Positions 1 to 7,380 of a stretch of 9,823 nucleotides of DNA are shown here, in pieces. Numbering within the stretch: position 1 is the stretch's first letter; every line of letters starts with the position of its first letter. The stretch spans positions 1 to 9,823 of the forward strand of contig JAKSCF010000241.1 of the NCBI GenBank assembly GCA_022360735.1. Direction: 5' to 3'. The notes beneath the pieces are model-generated. The model was not told the origin of the DNA. It was given only the letters and a program-made list of their open reading frames with translations, and made no database searches. The stretch comes from Clostridia bacterium. Lineage in GTDB: Bacteria > Bacillota_A > Clostridia > Peptostreptococcales > JAAYPU01. A program made the translations under genes and the position numbers.

Positions 1-170
1 GCAATTTTATGACATTTCATTTAAGAAATCTATTAACAAAACTGTTATGGTAAGTTCTTTTCTTGCTTAATATTTAGATAATTTATATTGAAATTTCAGC
101 TTTGTTATTTATATAAAAAGCGTCGATAATCCATTCTTGTTGTATGATGGTAATAAGTTGCTATCCATTT

Positions 171-1187
171 CTATATCTCTGATAATTTTATTGAACGGCT
201 TTCTTTTAAAGACTTCTTTGCCGCAATTGCAATCTTAACCGGCATAAGACCATCTACAGCATCCACAGGAGTGTTTTTGTCATTTTTAACTGCATCAGCA
301 AATGCTTTTAATTCACTGACAAAAGCATGATTATATCTTTCTAAGAAGAACCACAACGGTTTTTCCAAAAATACACCGTCAGGTGTACTGATCATTGAAG
401 AGTTGGGAAGATCATTAGAAACCTGAACACAGCCTTTGTCACAATGGACCTCAGTCCTTTGGTCATAACCATAGCCTGCACGTCTGCTGTTATCTATAAC
501 GCCAATACTGCCATTTTCAAATTTCAACATAACGATGGCTGTATCAATATCGTCCAGTTCATTAAGACGCTCATCAATTAATACGTTCCCATAAGCTGTT
601 ACTTCTTTAACCTCACTTCCGGACAAATATCTTGCCATGTCAAAGTCATGAATCATCATATCCATAAAAAGACCACCCGAAACTTTTACATACTCTATAG
701 GCTGTGGTTCCGGATCTCTGGATGTAACTTTTATGATATGCGGTTTTCCAAGGGTGCCTGAAGCAACAACATCTCTAACCTTTTTGTGGTTGTGGTCAAA
801 CCTTCTTACAAAACCTACCTGAAGTTTCACCCCTGCCTTTTCAACCTCATCCAGTGCACGATTGATTTTATCAAGATCAAAGTCTATTGGCTTTTCACAG
901 AATATGTGCTTTTTGGCTTTTGCACATTGAATGATTAATTCTGCATGAGTATTGGTGGAGGAGCAGATCAGTACAGCATCTATATTTTCATCATGAATCA
1001 CTTTATTGGGATCTTTATACAAATTGGTCACACCTATACCGGCAGCCCATTTCCTCATATCATCGTTCATAAAAATATCGGCTATTGATACTATGTTGAC
1101 ATGAGATAGGAAGCTTGCTATGTTTTCTGCATGGAGCTTACCAATACGACCTGCACCTATAATGCCCGCATTTATTTTTTCTTTCAT
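171..1187 (-). CDS. iolG: Inositol 2-dehydrogenase, IolG type (Gfo/Idh/MocA family)
   Basis: This 338-residue enzyme should oxidise myo-inositol (or a related cyclitol) with NAD to 2-keto-myo-inositol (scyllo-inosose) in the cytoplasm. The N-terminal Rossmann fold carries GIIGAGRIGKLHAEN at residues 8-22. The EKP motif (98-100) gives the catalytic Lys99. SRDP lies at 156-159, and GGLFMDMMIHDFDMARY (171-187) supplies Asp176 and His180, which line up with the Lys/Asp/His set known for Bacillus IolG. Length is normal for the family. The ATG is preceded by AAAGGAG at 1194-1200, which overlaps the stop of the permease gene, so the two are almost certainly co-transcribed and translationally close. 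It is the last gene visible in the operon. Substrate within the inositol group (myo, scyllo, chiro) cannot be fixed from sequence; the IolI and IolM-like neighbours support an inositol substrate. The family call is firm. Confidence 0.88.
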   Translation of the reverse strand: MKEKINAGIIGAGRIGKLHAENIASFLSHVNIVSIADIFMNDDMRKWAAGIGVTNLYKDPNKVIHDENIDAVLICSSTNTHAELIIQCAKAKKHIFCEKPIDFDLDKINRALDEVEKAGVKLQVGFVRRFDHNHKKVRDVVASGTLGKPHIIKVTSRDPEPQPIEYVKVSGGLFMDMMIHDFDMARYLSGSEVKEVTAYGNVLIDERLNELDDIDTAIVMLKFENGSIGVIDNSRRAGYGYDQRTEVHCDKGCVQVSNDLPNSSMISTPDGVFLEKPLWFFLERYNHAFVSELKAFADAVKNDKNTPVDAVDGLMPVKIAIAAKKSLKESRSIKLSEI

Positions 1188-1199
1188 TGCTTTCTCCTT

Positions 1200-2402
1200 T
1201 CATGCAGGATTTTTAGCACTTATTTTAGATTTTTGCTTATTTTTCTTTGTTTTCATATCGAACCAAACAGCAGTAATCAGAATGATACCTTTCACTATAT
1301 ACTGCCAATAGGCATCTAAATTCATCATGCTCATACCGTTATCAATGGTGGCCATGATGATGCCTCCAAGTATAGCACCCGATACTCTTCCAACGCCGCC
1401 TGACATGCTGGTTCCTCCAATAACAGCCGCAGCTATAGCATCCAGCTCAAGGTTCATTCCAGCTTGCGGCGTACCTGCATTAAGACGTGCAGCCAGTATC
1501 AAACCCGCTATTGCAGCCATCAAACCATTGAGGCAATAAACAATAACAAGATTTTTTCTGACATTTATGCCTGAGTATTTTGCAGAGTCAATATTGCCGC
1601 CGATGGCATATATCCTGCGTCCAAATGTAGTCTTTTCAGCTATGAAAGATAATATGACTACCAAAGCAAGCATGATTAGAACCGGCACCGGAATACCTCT
1701 ATAGCTGTTGAGTACTGAAACTGCAATAATAATAAATACGCTCAGCACGACACATCGAAACACCATGACCCCTAAAGGTTCTGTTAAATTGTTATATTTC
1801 TTTTGAGCTTTTCGATTTGAAATTCTTGAATAAATCAAGAATAATATCGTAACTGCAGCAATCATAATACCTAAAAAATTTCCTAAATACGCCTGACCAA
1901 AGTAAAGCAGTGAGGGCTGCAGTGGCGCAACGGTGGTCCCTCGTGTAACAGCAAGAATGCCGCCTCTGAACACCAGCATTCCTCCAAGGGTTATAATAAA
2001 TGCAGGTACATCTGTATAGGCAATCAAAGAGCCTTGAATTGAACCAATAAAAAGACCAATGAAAAGCGAAATAACTATGGCTTCAAAGGTACCCATTCCA
2101 CCCCATACTTGAAGTGCAGCTGCAACACAGCCAATAAAGCCCATTACCGACCCCACTGAGAGGTCAATGCCGCCTGATACAATTACCAGTACCATACCGG
2201 TTCCCATAACACCTACAATCGCCATCTGTCGGACAAGGTTGGATATGTTTCTTGGTTTTATAAATGAACCGTCAGTCAGATATGTAAACCCTATCCACAT
2301 TACTATGAGAGCGGCAATCATTGTGTAGGTTCTTACATCAAATCGTTCTATATTGATCAGCTTTCTTTTCTTTAAACCATGTTTTTCTTTAGATTTTTCC
2401 AT
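1200..2402 (-). CDS. xylH: Sugar ABC transporter permease, XylH/BPD_transp_2 family
   Basis: This 400-residue polytopic membrane protein is the permease of a carbohydrate-uptake (CUT2) ABC importer. A short basic N-terminus is followed by about ten or more hydrophobic segments starting near residue 27. The family hallmarks are VSGGIDLSVGSVMG at 75-88 and GGTSMSGGVGRVSGAILGG at 329-347, the latter the cytoplasmic loop region that contacts the ATPase. A Lys-rich cytoplasmic tail ends the protein. Length and the hydrophilic insert around 195-207 fit XylH rather than the shorter RbsC permeases. The ATG overlaps the end of the ATPase gene by 31 bases and has GGGGAG at 2412-2417, so translation is probably coupled. 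The iolG gene follows 12 bases after its stop. The family is xylose-type, but the operon suggests inositol or a related cyclitol as cargo; that substrate is inferred. Confidence 0.87.
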   Translation of the reverse strand: MEKSKEKHGLKKRKLINIERFDVRTYTMIAALIVMWIGFTYLTDGSFIKPRNISNLVRQMAIVGVMGTGMVLVIVSGGIDLSVGSVMGFIGCVAAALQVWGGMGTFEAIVISLFIGLFIGSIQGSLIAYTDVPAFIITLGGMLVFRGGILAVTRGTTVAPLQPSLLYFGQAYLGNFLGIMIAAVTILFLIYSRISNRKAQKKYNNLTEPLGVMVFRCVVLSVFIIIAVSVLNSYRGIPVPVLIMLALVVILSFIAEKTTFGRRIYAIGGNIDSAKYSGINVRKNLVIVYCLNGLMAAIAGLILAARLNAGTPQAGMNLELDAIAAAVIGGTSMSGGVGRVSGAILGGIIMATIDNGMSMMNLDAYWQYIVKGIILITAVWFDMKTKKNKQKSKISAKNPA

Positions 2403-3940
2403 TCATTCTCACTCCCCGTCGAAGCATGCATTAGTTTTTCCTGAGTAGCCTCAGTAATGTCAAATTCACCATTTATTCTGCCATTGCACATAACCAATAT
2501 TCTATCACTCATCCCTAATATTTCTTCCATCTCAGAAGAAATCATTATGATGGTTACACCTTGTTCTACAAGTTCGTTCATAAGTTTATAAATCTCGTAC
2601 TTTGCGCCTACATCAATACCACGTGTCGGTTCATCAAGTATTACAATCTTAGGTTCCGTCATTAAAGCTTTGGCAATAACTACTTTTTGCTGGTTTCCGC
2701 CGCTTAAAGTATTGACTTGAACTTCTACATTTGGTGTTTTAATTCTAATATCTTTGACATATCGGTTTGTTTCAAAGACAGCCTTGTTGGTATCTAAAAC
2801 CCCTAACATTGACACTTTTTTAAGAGAAGCAAGGGTCGTATTTTCTCTGATACTCATTATGAGATTTAGTCCGAATTTTTTCCGATCTTCAGTTAATAAG
2901 AAGAATCCGTTATTTAAGGCATCTACCGGATTATTCATATTCACTTTTTCCCCGTCTATAAAAACTTCGCCTTCTGCCGGGTCACTAAAAGCACCGAAAA
3001 CCGATGTAAAAAGTTCTGTCCTTCCCGCTCCCATAAGTCCACTAATCCCAAGTATTTCGCCTTTATATGCTTTCAGGCTGACATTTTCTATCAGCATCTT
3101 TCCCGGAATATCAGGATGTCTTACGCTGTAATTTTTAATCTCAAAGGAAAGGTCTTTTCTTTCATGTGGTACTCTTGGAAACAAGTTTTTAAGATCGCGG
3201 CCAACCATCAGTTTAATCATTGTATCTTTATCCAGTTTTTTTCTTTCGCAAGTATCTATGGTCTGTCCATCTCTTAAGACCGTTATTGTATCTGCAATTC
3301 TCATAACTTCATCTAATCGATGAGATATATAAATGCATGTAACACCTTTTTTTCTCAAACCTTCAAGAATATTTAAGAGGATATCCACCTCAGCTTCTGT
3401 TAAAGCAGAAGTAGGTTCATCTAAGATTAACAATTTTGCTTCTTTTGATAACGCTTTTGCAATCTCCACCAATTGCTTCTGTCCTATTCCAAGATTTTTG
3501 ACTTTTTCATTTGGGTCAACCCCATTTTCGGAATCAACATCTAAGCCTATATTGGAGAGCAGCTCTTTGGTTCTTTTATACATTTCATTAAAGTTTATAA
3601 TACCGAATTTTGAAGGCTTATCATTTAGAAATATGTTTTCGCAGACGCTAAGGTCAGGTACTAAATTCAACTCTTGATGAATACAAGCTATACCTGCTTT
3701 CTCAACATCTCTAATGCTGTGAAAGTTTCTTTCCTTTTCTTCAAAAACAATCTGACCTTCGTAGGTACCATATGTGTATACACCGCATATAATTTTTATC
3801 AATGTGGATTTTCCTGCGCCGTTTTCACCCACCAAAGCATGTATTTGTTGTTTTGTGACATTAAAATTAACATTGTTTAATGCTTTAACCCCTGGAAATT
3901 CCTTAGTAATGTTTTTCATTTGCAATAAATACTCATACAC
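2372..3940 (-). CDS. xylG: Sugar ABC transporter ATP-binding protein, XylG type (two ATPase domains)
   Basis: This 522-residue cytoplasmic protein powers a CUT2 sugar importer and carries two fused nucleotide-binding domains. Domain 1 has Walker A GENGAGKST at 38-46, a degenerate signature (LGIGQKQ, 150-156), Walker B LLILDEPTSAL at 170-180 and the switch His207. Domain 2 has the degenerate Walker A GLMGAGRTEL (301-310) usual for this family, a full LSGGNQQK signature (412-419) and Walker B IVILDEPTRGID (432-443). I chose the GTG at 3938-3940 rather than an ATG further upstream (3991) because GGGAGG at 3948-3953 sits seven bases before it and the protein then starts MYEYLLQMKNITKEFPG, as XylG homologues do. 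It lies between the binding-protein gene (102-base gap with a stem-loop) and the permease gene (31-base overlap). Substrate is inferred only. Confidence 0.88.
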   Translation of the reverse strand: MYEYLLQMKNITKEFPGVKALNNVNFNVTKQQIHALVGENGAGKSTLIKIICGVYTYGTYEGQIVFEEKERNFHSIRDVEKAGIACIHQELNLVPDLSVCENIFLNDKPSKFGIINFNEMYKRTKELLSNIGLDVDSENGVDPNEKVKNLGIGQKQLVEIAKALSKEAKLLILDEPTSALTEAEVDILLNILEGLRKKGVTCIYISHRLDEVMRIADTITVLRDGQTIDTCERKKLDKDTMIKLMVGRDLKNLFPRVPHERKDLSFEIKNYSVRHPDIPGKMLIENVSLKAYKGEILGISGLMGAGRTELFTSVFGAFSDPAEGEVFIDGEKVNMNNPVDALNNGFFLLTEDRKKFGLNLIMSIRENTTLASLKKVSMLGVLDTNKAVFETNRYVKDIRIKTPNVEVQVNTLSGGNQQKVVIAKALMTEPKIVILDEPTRGIDVGAKYEIYKLMNELVEQGVTIIMISSEMEEILGMSDRILVMCNGRINGEFDITEATQEKLMHASTGSENEWKNLKKNMV

Positions 3941-3947
3941 ACTTACA

Positions 3948-3953
3948 CCTCCC
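3948..3953 (-). promoter_or_regulatory. Ribosome binding site that selects the GTG start of the ATPase gene
   Basis: GGGAGG on the minus strand lies seven bases upstream of GTG at 3938-3940. It falls inside the reading frame that would result from the more upstream ATG at 3991, and that upstream ATG sits inside the loop edge of the 3976-4020 stem-loop. The shorter GTG start is therefore preferred. Confidence 0.75.
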
Positions 3954-3975
3954 GATAGAAACCGTATCAAATTGC

Positions 3976-4020
3976 AGTATAGATGGTGCACTGCAATAAC
4001 AGTCCTGCACCATCTATACT
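3976..4020 (-). promoter_or_regulatory. Perfect 15-bp stem-loop between binding-protein and ATPase genes
   Basis: The arms AGTATAGATGGTGCA (3976-3990) and TGCACCATCTATACT (4006-4020) are exact reverse complements around a 15-base loop. Within the loop, CTG and CAG could extend the stem past a small bulge. It starts 22 bases after the stop of the binding-protein gene, in the only sizeable gap within the transporter genes. The minus strand shows no T-run after it, so it is not a standard intrinsic terminator. A structure here would fit a barrier to 3' exonucleases or partial attenuation that keeps binding-protein mRNA in excess over the membrane subunits; that role is inferred. Confidence 0.7.
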
Positions 4021-4042
4021 TGAATTCATAATACTCTTTAGT

Positions 4043-5158
4043 TTAAATTTCAGGCCATTGATCCTCCGGCACATTCTTGAAAACATCTTCAAGTTTATGG
4101 AATTTATCCTGCTTGATAAGAATATCAACAATATTATCTTTATCGATAGCTACAACATCTACAGAGAATGAATCCACCTCTTTAAAGTTATTATCAAGCT
4201 TAGTCCAAGTTCCTAAAGATGAATCTATTGCAGCGCTTGAATCCTCACCCAGAGCGAGGGCTACAGCCAGCTGGATAGCAGCGGCATTGAGCTTTGCAAG
4301 TGGTTTGTAAGTCGTGCCGGTTTGAGTGCCTTCTACGATTCTCTGGCAAGCTGCCAAATCGGCATCTTGTCCTGCAATAGGCACTTTTCCTGCAAGGCCC
4401 TGGGCAGAAAGGGCTTGAATGGCACCGCCTGCAGTACCATCATTGGATGCAATAACGCCCTGAATATCATTATCGGCTAAGGTAAGGCCGTTTTCCGTAT
4501 GTCGCAGTGCTTCGTTAGGATCCCATCCATTGCACCATTGCTCGAGAATGATATTGATATCGCCGCTGTCTATATAAGATTGCAGTATATTTCTATGTCC
4601 CTGTGCAACTAAGTGGGCATTATTATCTTCAGGACCACCCTTAAGCCAAATATAATTACCTTTTGGCGCCTTTTCAACAACAAATTTAGCTTGTACTTCA
4701 CCTACTTTTACAGAGTCAAAGGTAATATAATAGTCAAGATCTGCATTCATAATAAATCTGTCATAAGAGATAACCGGAATATTTTCCTCGTGAGCTGCAT
4801 CAACAAGGGGCGCACAAGCCTCTGCATCCAGGGATTGAATAATGAGAACATCAATACCTTGACTTATAAGATTTTCAACTTGTGAAGCCTGCTTCATAGC
4901 ATCGTCCTCTGCTGATTGAACCAGTAATTCAAAGCCCTTCTCTTCTGCATAAGCTTTGAACATATCAATTTCACGCTGCCATCTTTCTTGCTTGAGTGTA
5001 CCAACAGAAACACCAATCTTAATATCTTCGATGGTCTTTTCCTGCACTTCTTCCACACCATCTGAAGCCTCTTCTTGGCTTGGTGCACATGCAGTTGCAC
5101 CAACCACTATCATTACCAATACCAATAATAATGATAAGATTTTTTTACCTGACTTCAT
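4043..5158 (-). CDS. xylF: Sugar ABC transporter substrate-binding lipoprotein, XylF type
   Basis: This 371-residue lipoprotein should capture the sugar or cyclitol outside the cell for the XylG/XylH-type importer. A signal peptide (KSGKK, then a hydrophobic stretch from residue 7 to about 22) ends in a lipobox-like ATAC with the lipidated Cys at 24. An acidic linker (28-45) leads into a type I periplasmic-binding fold. Family markers are SYDR (131-134), DNNAHLVAQG (178-187), CNGWDP (209-214), ASNDGTAGG (237-245), GQDAD (263-267) and GTQTGTTYKP (277-286). These features match the D-xylose-binding XylF group. AGGAGG lies just upstream of the ATG. The neighbouring inositol enzymes suggest the ligand may be an inositol rather than xylose, and this cannot be settled without binding data. 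It follows iolI after 102 bases, which contain a small stem-loop. Confidence 0.87.
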   Translation of the reverse strand: MKSGKKILSLLLVLVMIVVGATACAPSQEEASDGVEEVQEKTIEDIKIGVSVGTLKQERWQREIDMFKAYAEEKGFELLVQSAEDDAMKQASQVENLISQGIDVLIIQSLDAEACAPLVDAAHEENIPVISYDRFIMNADLDYYITFDSVKVGEVQAKFVVEKAPKGNYIWLKGGPEDNNAHLVAQGHRNILQSYIDSGDINIILEQWCNGWDPNEALRHTENGLTLADNDIQGVIASNDGTAGGAIQALSAQGLAGKVPIAGQDADLAACQRIVEGTQTGTTYKPLAKLNAAAIQLAVALALGEDSSAAIDSSLGTWTKLDNNFKEVDSFSVDVVAIDKDNIVDILIKQDKFHKLEDVFKNVPEDQWPEI

Positions 5159-5192
5159 AATAAATTCCTCCTCTTATATTTTTTATTATCTT

Positions 5193-5216
5193 TTGTATTC
5201 AGTTTTTTGAATACAA
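5193..5216 (-). promoter_or_regulatory. 9-bp inverted repeat in the leader of the binding-protein gene
   Basis: TTGTATTCA (5208-5216 read on the minus strand) and TGAATACAA (5193-5201) are perfect complements around a six-base loop, a short distance upstream of the AGGAGG of the binding-protein gene. No T-run follows it, so termination is unlikely. It could be an operator or a 5' mRNA-stabilising hairpin. I found no convincing -35/-10 pair at standard spacing around it. Confidence 0.4.
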
Positions 5217-5260
5217 GGGAAACAAAGTGATAACACGACTCTTCTACATATGAACCTGCC

Positions 5261-6088
5261 TTATAAATACGCTCTGGTCTTTTCTGCACCAATTCGGATA
5301 ACTTCTTCCGGTTCCATATCCCAATATTCGGGTCTGAATAATTCTAAGGAAGCGATTTCGGTATAGCCTGCACGTTTCAACCTAAGTGATATTTCATTAA
5401 GAGGTATGACACCATCGCCGGGGAAAAGCCTGTTACAATGATCCAACTCATCAAGAGGCAGATCCTCACTGTCATCAATGTGATAAACGAATATTTTTTC
5501 CAATGGCAAAAGCTCTATATCTTCAATGTCCAGTAGTTTATTATATAAAAATAAGTTAAAAGCATCTAAGGCAATCCCTACATTTTCTCTTTCAACCCTT
5601 CGGATTATATCCCAGCATTGACGCATATTCCGGACGCACCATCTGGGATCTCCTATAGGCTCAAATGCCAATTTTACACCGAATGGCCCAGCTGCATCTG
5701 ATAGTTTTTTCAATACTTCAACAGAATCCTCCAAGACCTCTGATTCGCTCTTTTGTATCATATCAGGCCCCATTGTAGGCACTACAATGATATATGGATT
5801 GTTAATCTCTTGGGCAATTTCACATCCAAATTTAAGAAGATCAAGTCTCTCCTGAAATTCATTTTCAGTACAAAAATTAATATTTTCAATGGAATTAAAA
5901 GCATATGGTTTGAGATGACTTTTATGAAAAAAATCCTTTAAATCTTGTACGGTATGACTTTTTAGATATTCTTTCAGCATATCCAGTCTTATTTCTATAT
6001 AGTCGTAGCCATAACGTTCACATAACCGTAAGTCATTTTCCAGTGAGGATTTTTTCATTGCCGTTGCTTCGTTATAACCAAGTTTCAT
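5261..6088 (-). CDS. iolI: 2-keto-myo-inositol (inosose) isomerase, IolI type
   Basis: This 275-residue protein is a TIM-barrel metal enzyme of the xylose isomerase-like (AP endonuclease 2) family. IolI of Bacillus interconverts scyllo-inosose and 1-keto-D-chiro-inositol. The start MKLGYNEATA and the segment CERYGYDYIEIR (23-34) closely follow what I remember of Bacillus IolI. The four metal ligands can be placed at Glu143 (LAFEPIG), Asp175 (ALDAFN), His203 (VYHIDD) and Glu249 (LELFRPEYW), at spacings near those of IolI (142, 174, 200, 246). Length is normal. AAGGTGG at 6096-6102 precedes the ATG. It lies after a 196-base gap with inverted repeats, so it may have its own promoter or processing site, and is followed by the transporter genes. 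A related function such as IolE, IolO or a sugar epimerase is less likely. Confidence 0.8.
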   Translation of the reverse strand: MKLGYNEATAMKKSSLENDLRLCERYGYDYIEIRLDMLKEYLKSHTVQDLKDFFHKSHLKPYAFNSIENINFCTENEFQERLDLLKFGCEIAQEINNPYIIVVPTMGPDMIQKSESEVLEDSVEVLKKLSDAAGPFGVKLAFEPIGDPRWCVRNMRQCWDIIRRVERENVGIALDAFNLFLYNKLLDIEDIELLPLEKIFVYHIDDSEDLPLDELDHCNRLFPGDGVIPLNEISLRLKRAGYTEIASLELFRPEYWDMEPEEVIRIGAEKTRAYL

Positions 6089-6167
6089 AGATTACCACCT
6101 TACTTAGCCGGCACCCCACGCAGGGATACAGCTATTCATTTAACATGTGTAAAACCAGTTAAATTTT

Positions 6168-6268
6168 GCCGGCTTAATGCATAATAACTACCAAAATATA
6201 CAACAAGCATTCCATTTATATTATTAGCAGGGGAGGAGAGAAAAAATTTTATTATGCAACAAACCGGC
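6168..6268. repeat. Long imperfect inverted repeat in the gap between the dehydrogenase and iolI
   Basis: The 20-base arms 6168-6187 (GCCGGCTTAATGCATAATAA) and 6249-6268 pair at 17 of 20 positions across a 61-base spacer, with an uninterrupted 10-base inner block (TGCATAATAA) and a GCCGG clamp at the base. On the transcribed minus strand the loop contains a pyrimidine run with CTCCTCCCC (within 6230-6241). It fills much of the 196-base gap (6089-6284), which holds no gene. It may be an mRNA structure, a processing site or an operator; no standard terminator T-run follows it. A second GCCGGC occurs at 6107-6112, and ATTTAAC/GTTAAAT arms lie at 6138-6144 and 6158-6164. Confidence 0.5.
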
Positions 6269-6284
6269 TTATTTCATTAAAACT

Positions 6285-7337
6285 TTAGAAAGTCAACATG
6301 ACTTTACGAGCATTCACCTTATCGTGACACGCTACATCAAATGCTTGATGAATATTTTCAAACTTAAAGTAATGCGTATTTAATGCTTCAAAATCGTATT
6401 GGTCTTTAATTCTGGAAAGAAACCTTATGGTTCGTGGTAAAAAGGTTTTTGTTCCACCGGACCCTACTATTCTTAGGTTTTTCCATATTACCTTACCCAG
6501 TTCTGCCGATACTTTTCTTCCTATTGAATGGCCTACTAAGCCAACACGACAGCTGTGACCGGCTATATCAAATACAGAAGCAATCCCTTTATCATTGCCT
6601 GAGCACTCTATGACTACCGAAGCACCTCTACCCTCCGTCAGCTCTTGAATCGCTTCCTCTACATTACAAGAAGTAGGGTCAACGACAACATCCGCACCAT
6701 AATTCAGTATCGTATCTCTTCTGCTTTTCAACGGTTCTACTACAATCACTTTTGCTGACGATGCTTTTGCCGTCATACTTGCAGACAGCCCGATAGGCCC
6801 TGCTCCTATGATAACCACATCATCAGAAGCATCTACGTATCCGCCATTGCCCCAAACACCCCAATAGCCAACTGAGAAAGTTTCAACCCAAGCGCCCATT
6901 GTATCGCTCCAATCATCAGGTATACGATGTGTGTATTCTTCTTCCAAAATCAGATATTCTCCCATAGCACCGGGGGAGTCGGGACGAAATCCCAATTCTC
7001 TCATGTCTAAACAAGCCGAAGGCATAAGTCCGTTTTTACAGTTAGCGCATTTACCACATGCCATAACACAATCTCCGGTAACTTTCATCCCCGGCTCAAA
7101 TTCTTTGACTGTGCTACCTACCTCTACTATTTGACCTGACCACTCATGTCCCGGTGTATAGGGTGCTATATCATACCTGCCTTCATCAGATTTACCCTCA
7201 AAGCATTCCACATCTGAACCGCATATCCCGCACGCTTTAGTCTTTATCAGGACTTGGTTTGGTTTCAACGGGGGCAAATCTACTTCTTCAACTCTCAAAT
7301 CCTTTGGGCCGTATAAGAATGCTATTTTCGCTTTCAT
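6285..7337 (-). CDS. Zinc-dependent medium-chain alcohol/polyol dehydrogenase
   Basis: This 350-residue enzyme is a cytoplasmic NAD-linked polyol or sugar dehydrogenase of the sorbitol/threonine dehydrogenase group. The catalytic zinc site is shown by CGICGSD (36-42, ligand Cys39) and GHEWSG (63-68, His64 and Glu65). Structural-zinc cysteines are Cys94, Cys97, Cys100 and Cys109; the last spacing is one residue longer than the common CX2CX2CX7C. The cofactor domain has GAGPIG at 178-183 and an acidic Glu201 after the second strand, which favours NAD over NADP. AAAAGGAG lies just before the ATG. It follows the hydrolase gene by 43 bases. In this operon it probably oxidises an inosose or reduces a ring-opened keto acid, but its exact step is not visible. 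It is clearly different from the second, truncated dehydrogenase upstream, so the two are not simple duplicates. Confidence 0.83.
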   Translation of the reverse strand: MKAKIAFLYGPKDLRVEEVDLPPLKPNQVLIKTKACGICGSDVECFEGKSDEGRYDIAPYTPGHEWSGQIVEVGSTVKEFEPGMKVTGDCVMACGKCANCKNGLMPSACLDMRELGFRPDSPGAMGEYLILEEEYTHRIPDDWSDTMGAWVETFSVGYWGVWGNGGYVDASDDVVIIGAGPIGLSASMTAKASSAKVIVVEPLKSRRDTILNYGADVVVDPTSCNVEEAIQELTEGRGASVVIECSGNDKGIASVFDIAGHSCRVGLVGHSIGRKVSAELGKVIWKNLRIVGSGGTKTFLPRTIRFLSRIKDQYDFEALNTHYFKFENIHQAFDVACHDKVNARKVMLTF

Positions 7338-7380
7338 GATCTCTCTCCTTTTAAATAAATTATCTGTATTATTGCATGGA

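Noticed and set aside
1..170. Terminator or next gene downstream of iolG
   Set aside because: The stretch is AT-rich, and I found neither a GC stem with a T-run nor a supported reading frame.
3941..3991. Longer ATPase start at an ATG (3991) giving a leader beginning MHHLYCNL
   Set aside because: The leader overlaps the stem-loop and the GGGAGG ribosome site, and XylG homologues start near MYEYLLQMKN, so GTG 3938-3940 is better.
3976..4020. Intrinsic transcription terminator
   Set aside because: The stem is perfect but no T-run follows on either strand, and the operon genes continue beyond it.
1120..5210. Several plus-strand frames of 60-125 codons opposite the transporter genes
   Set aside because: They lie fully antisense to well-supported genes, lack ribosome sites and show low-complexity composition typical of shadows.
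6230..6280. Tiny plus-strand gene (MQQTGLFH) after a GGGGAGGAGAG sequence
   Set aside because: The possible ribosome site is about 17 bases from the ATG, the peptide is eight residues, and the purine run is better explained as the complement of the loop in the inverted repeat.
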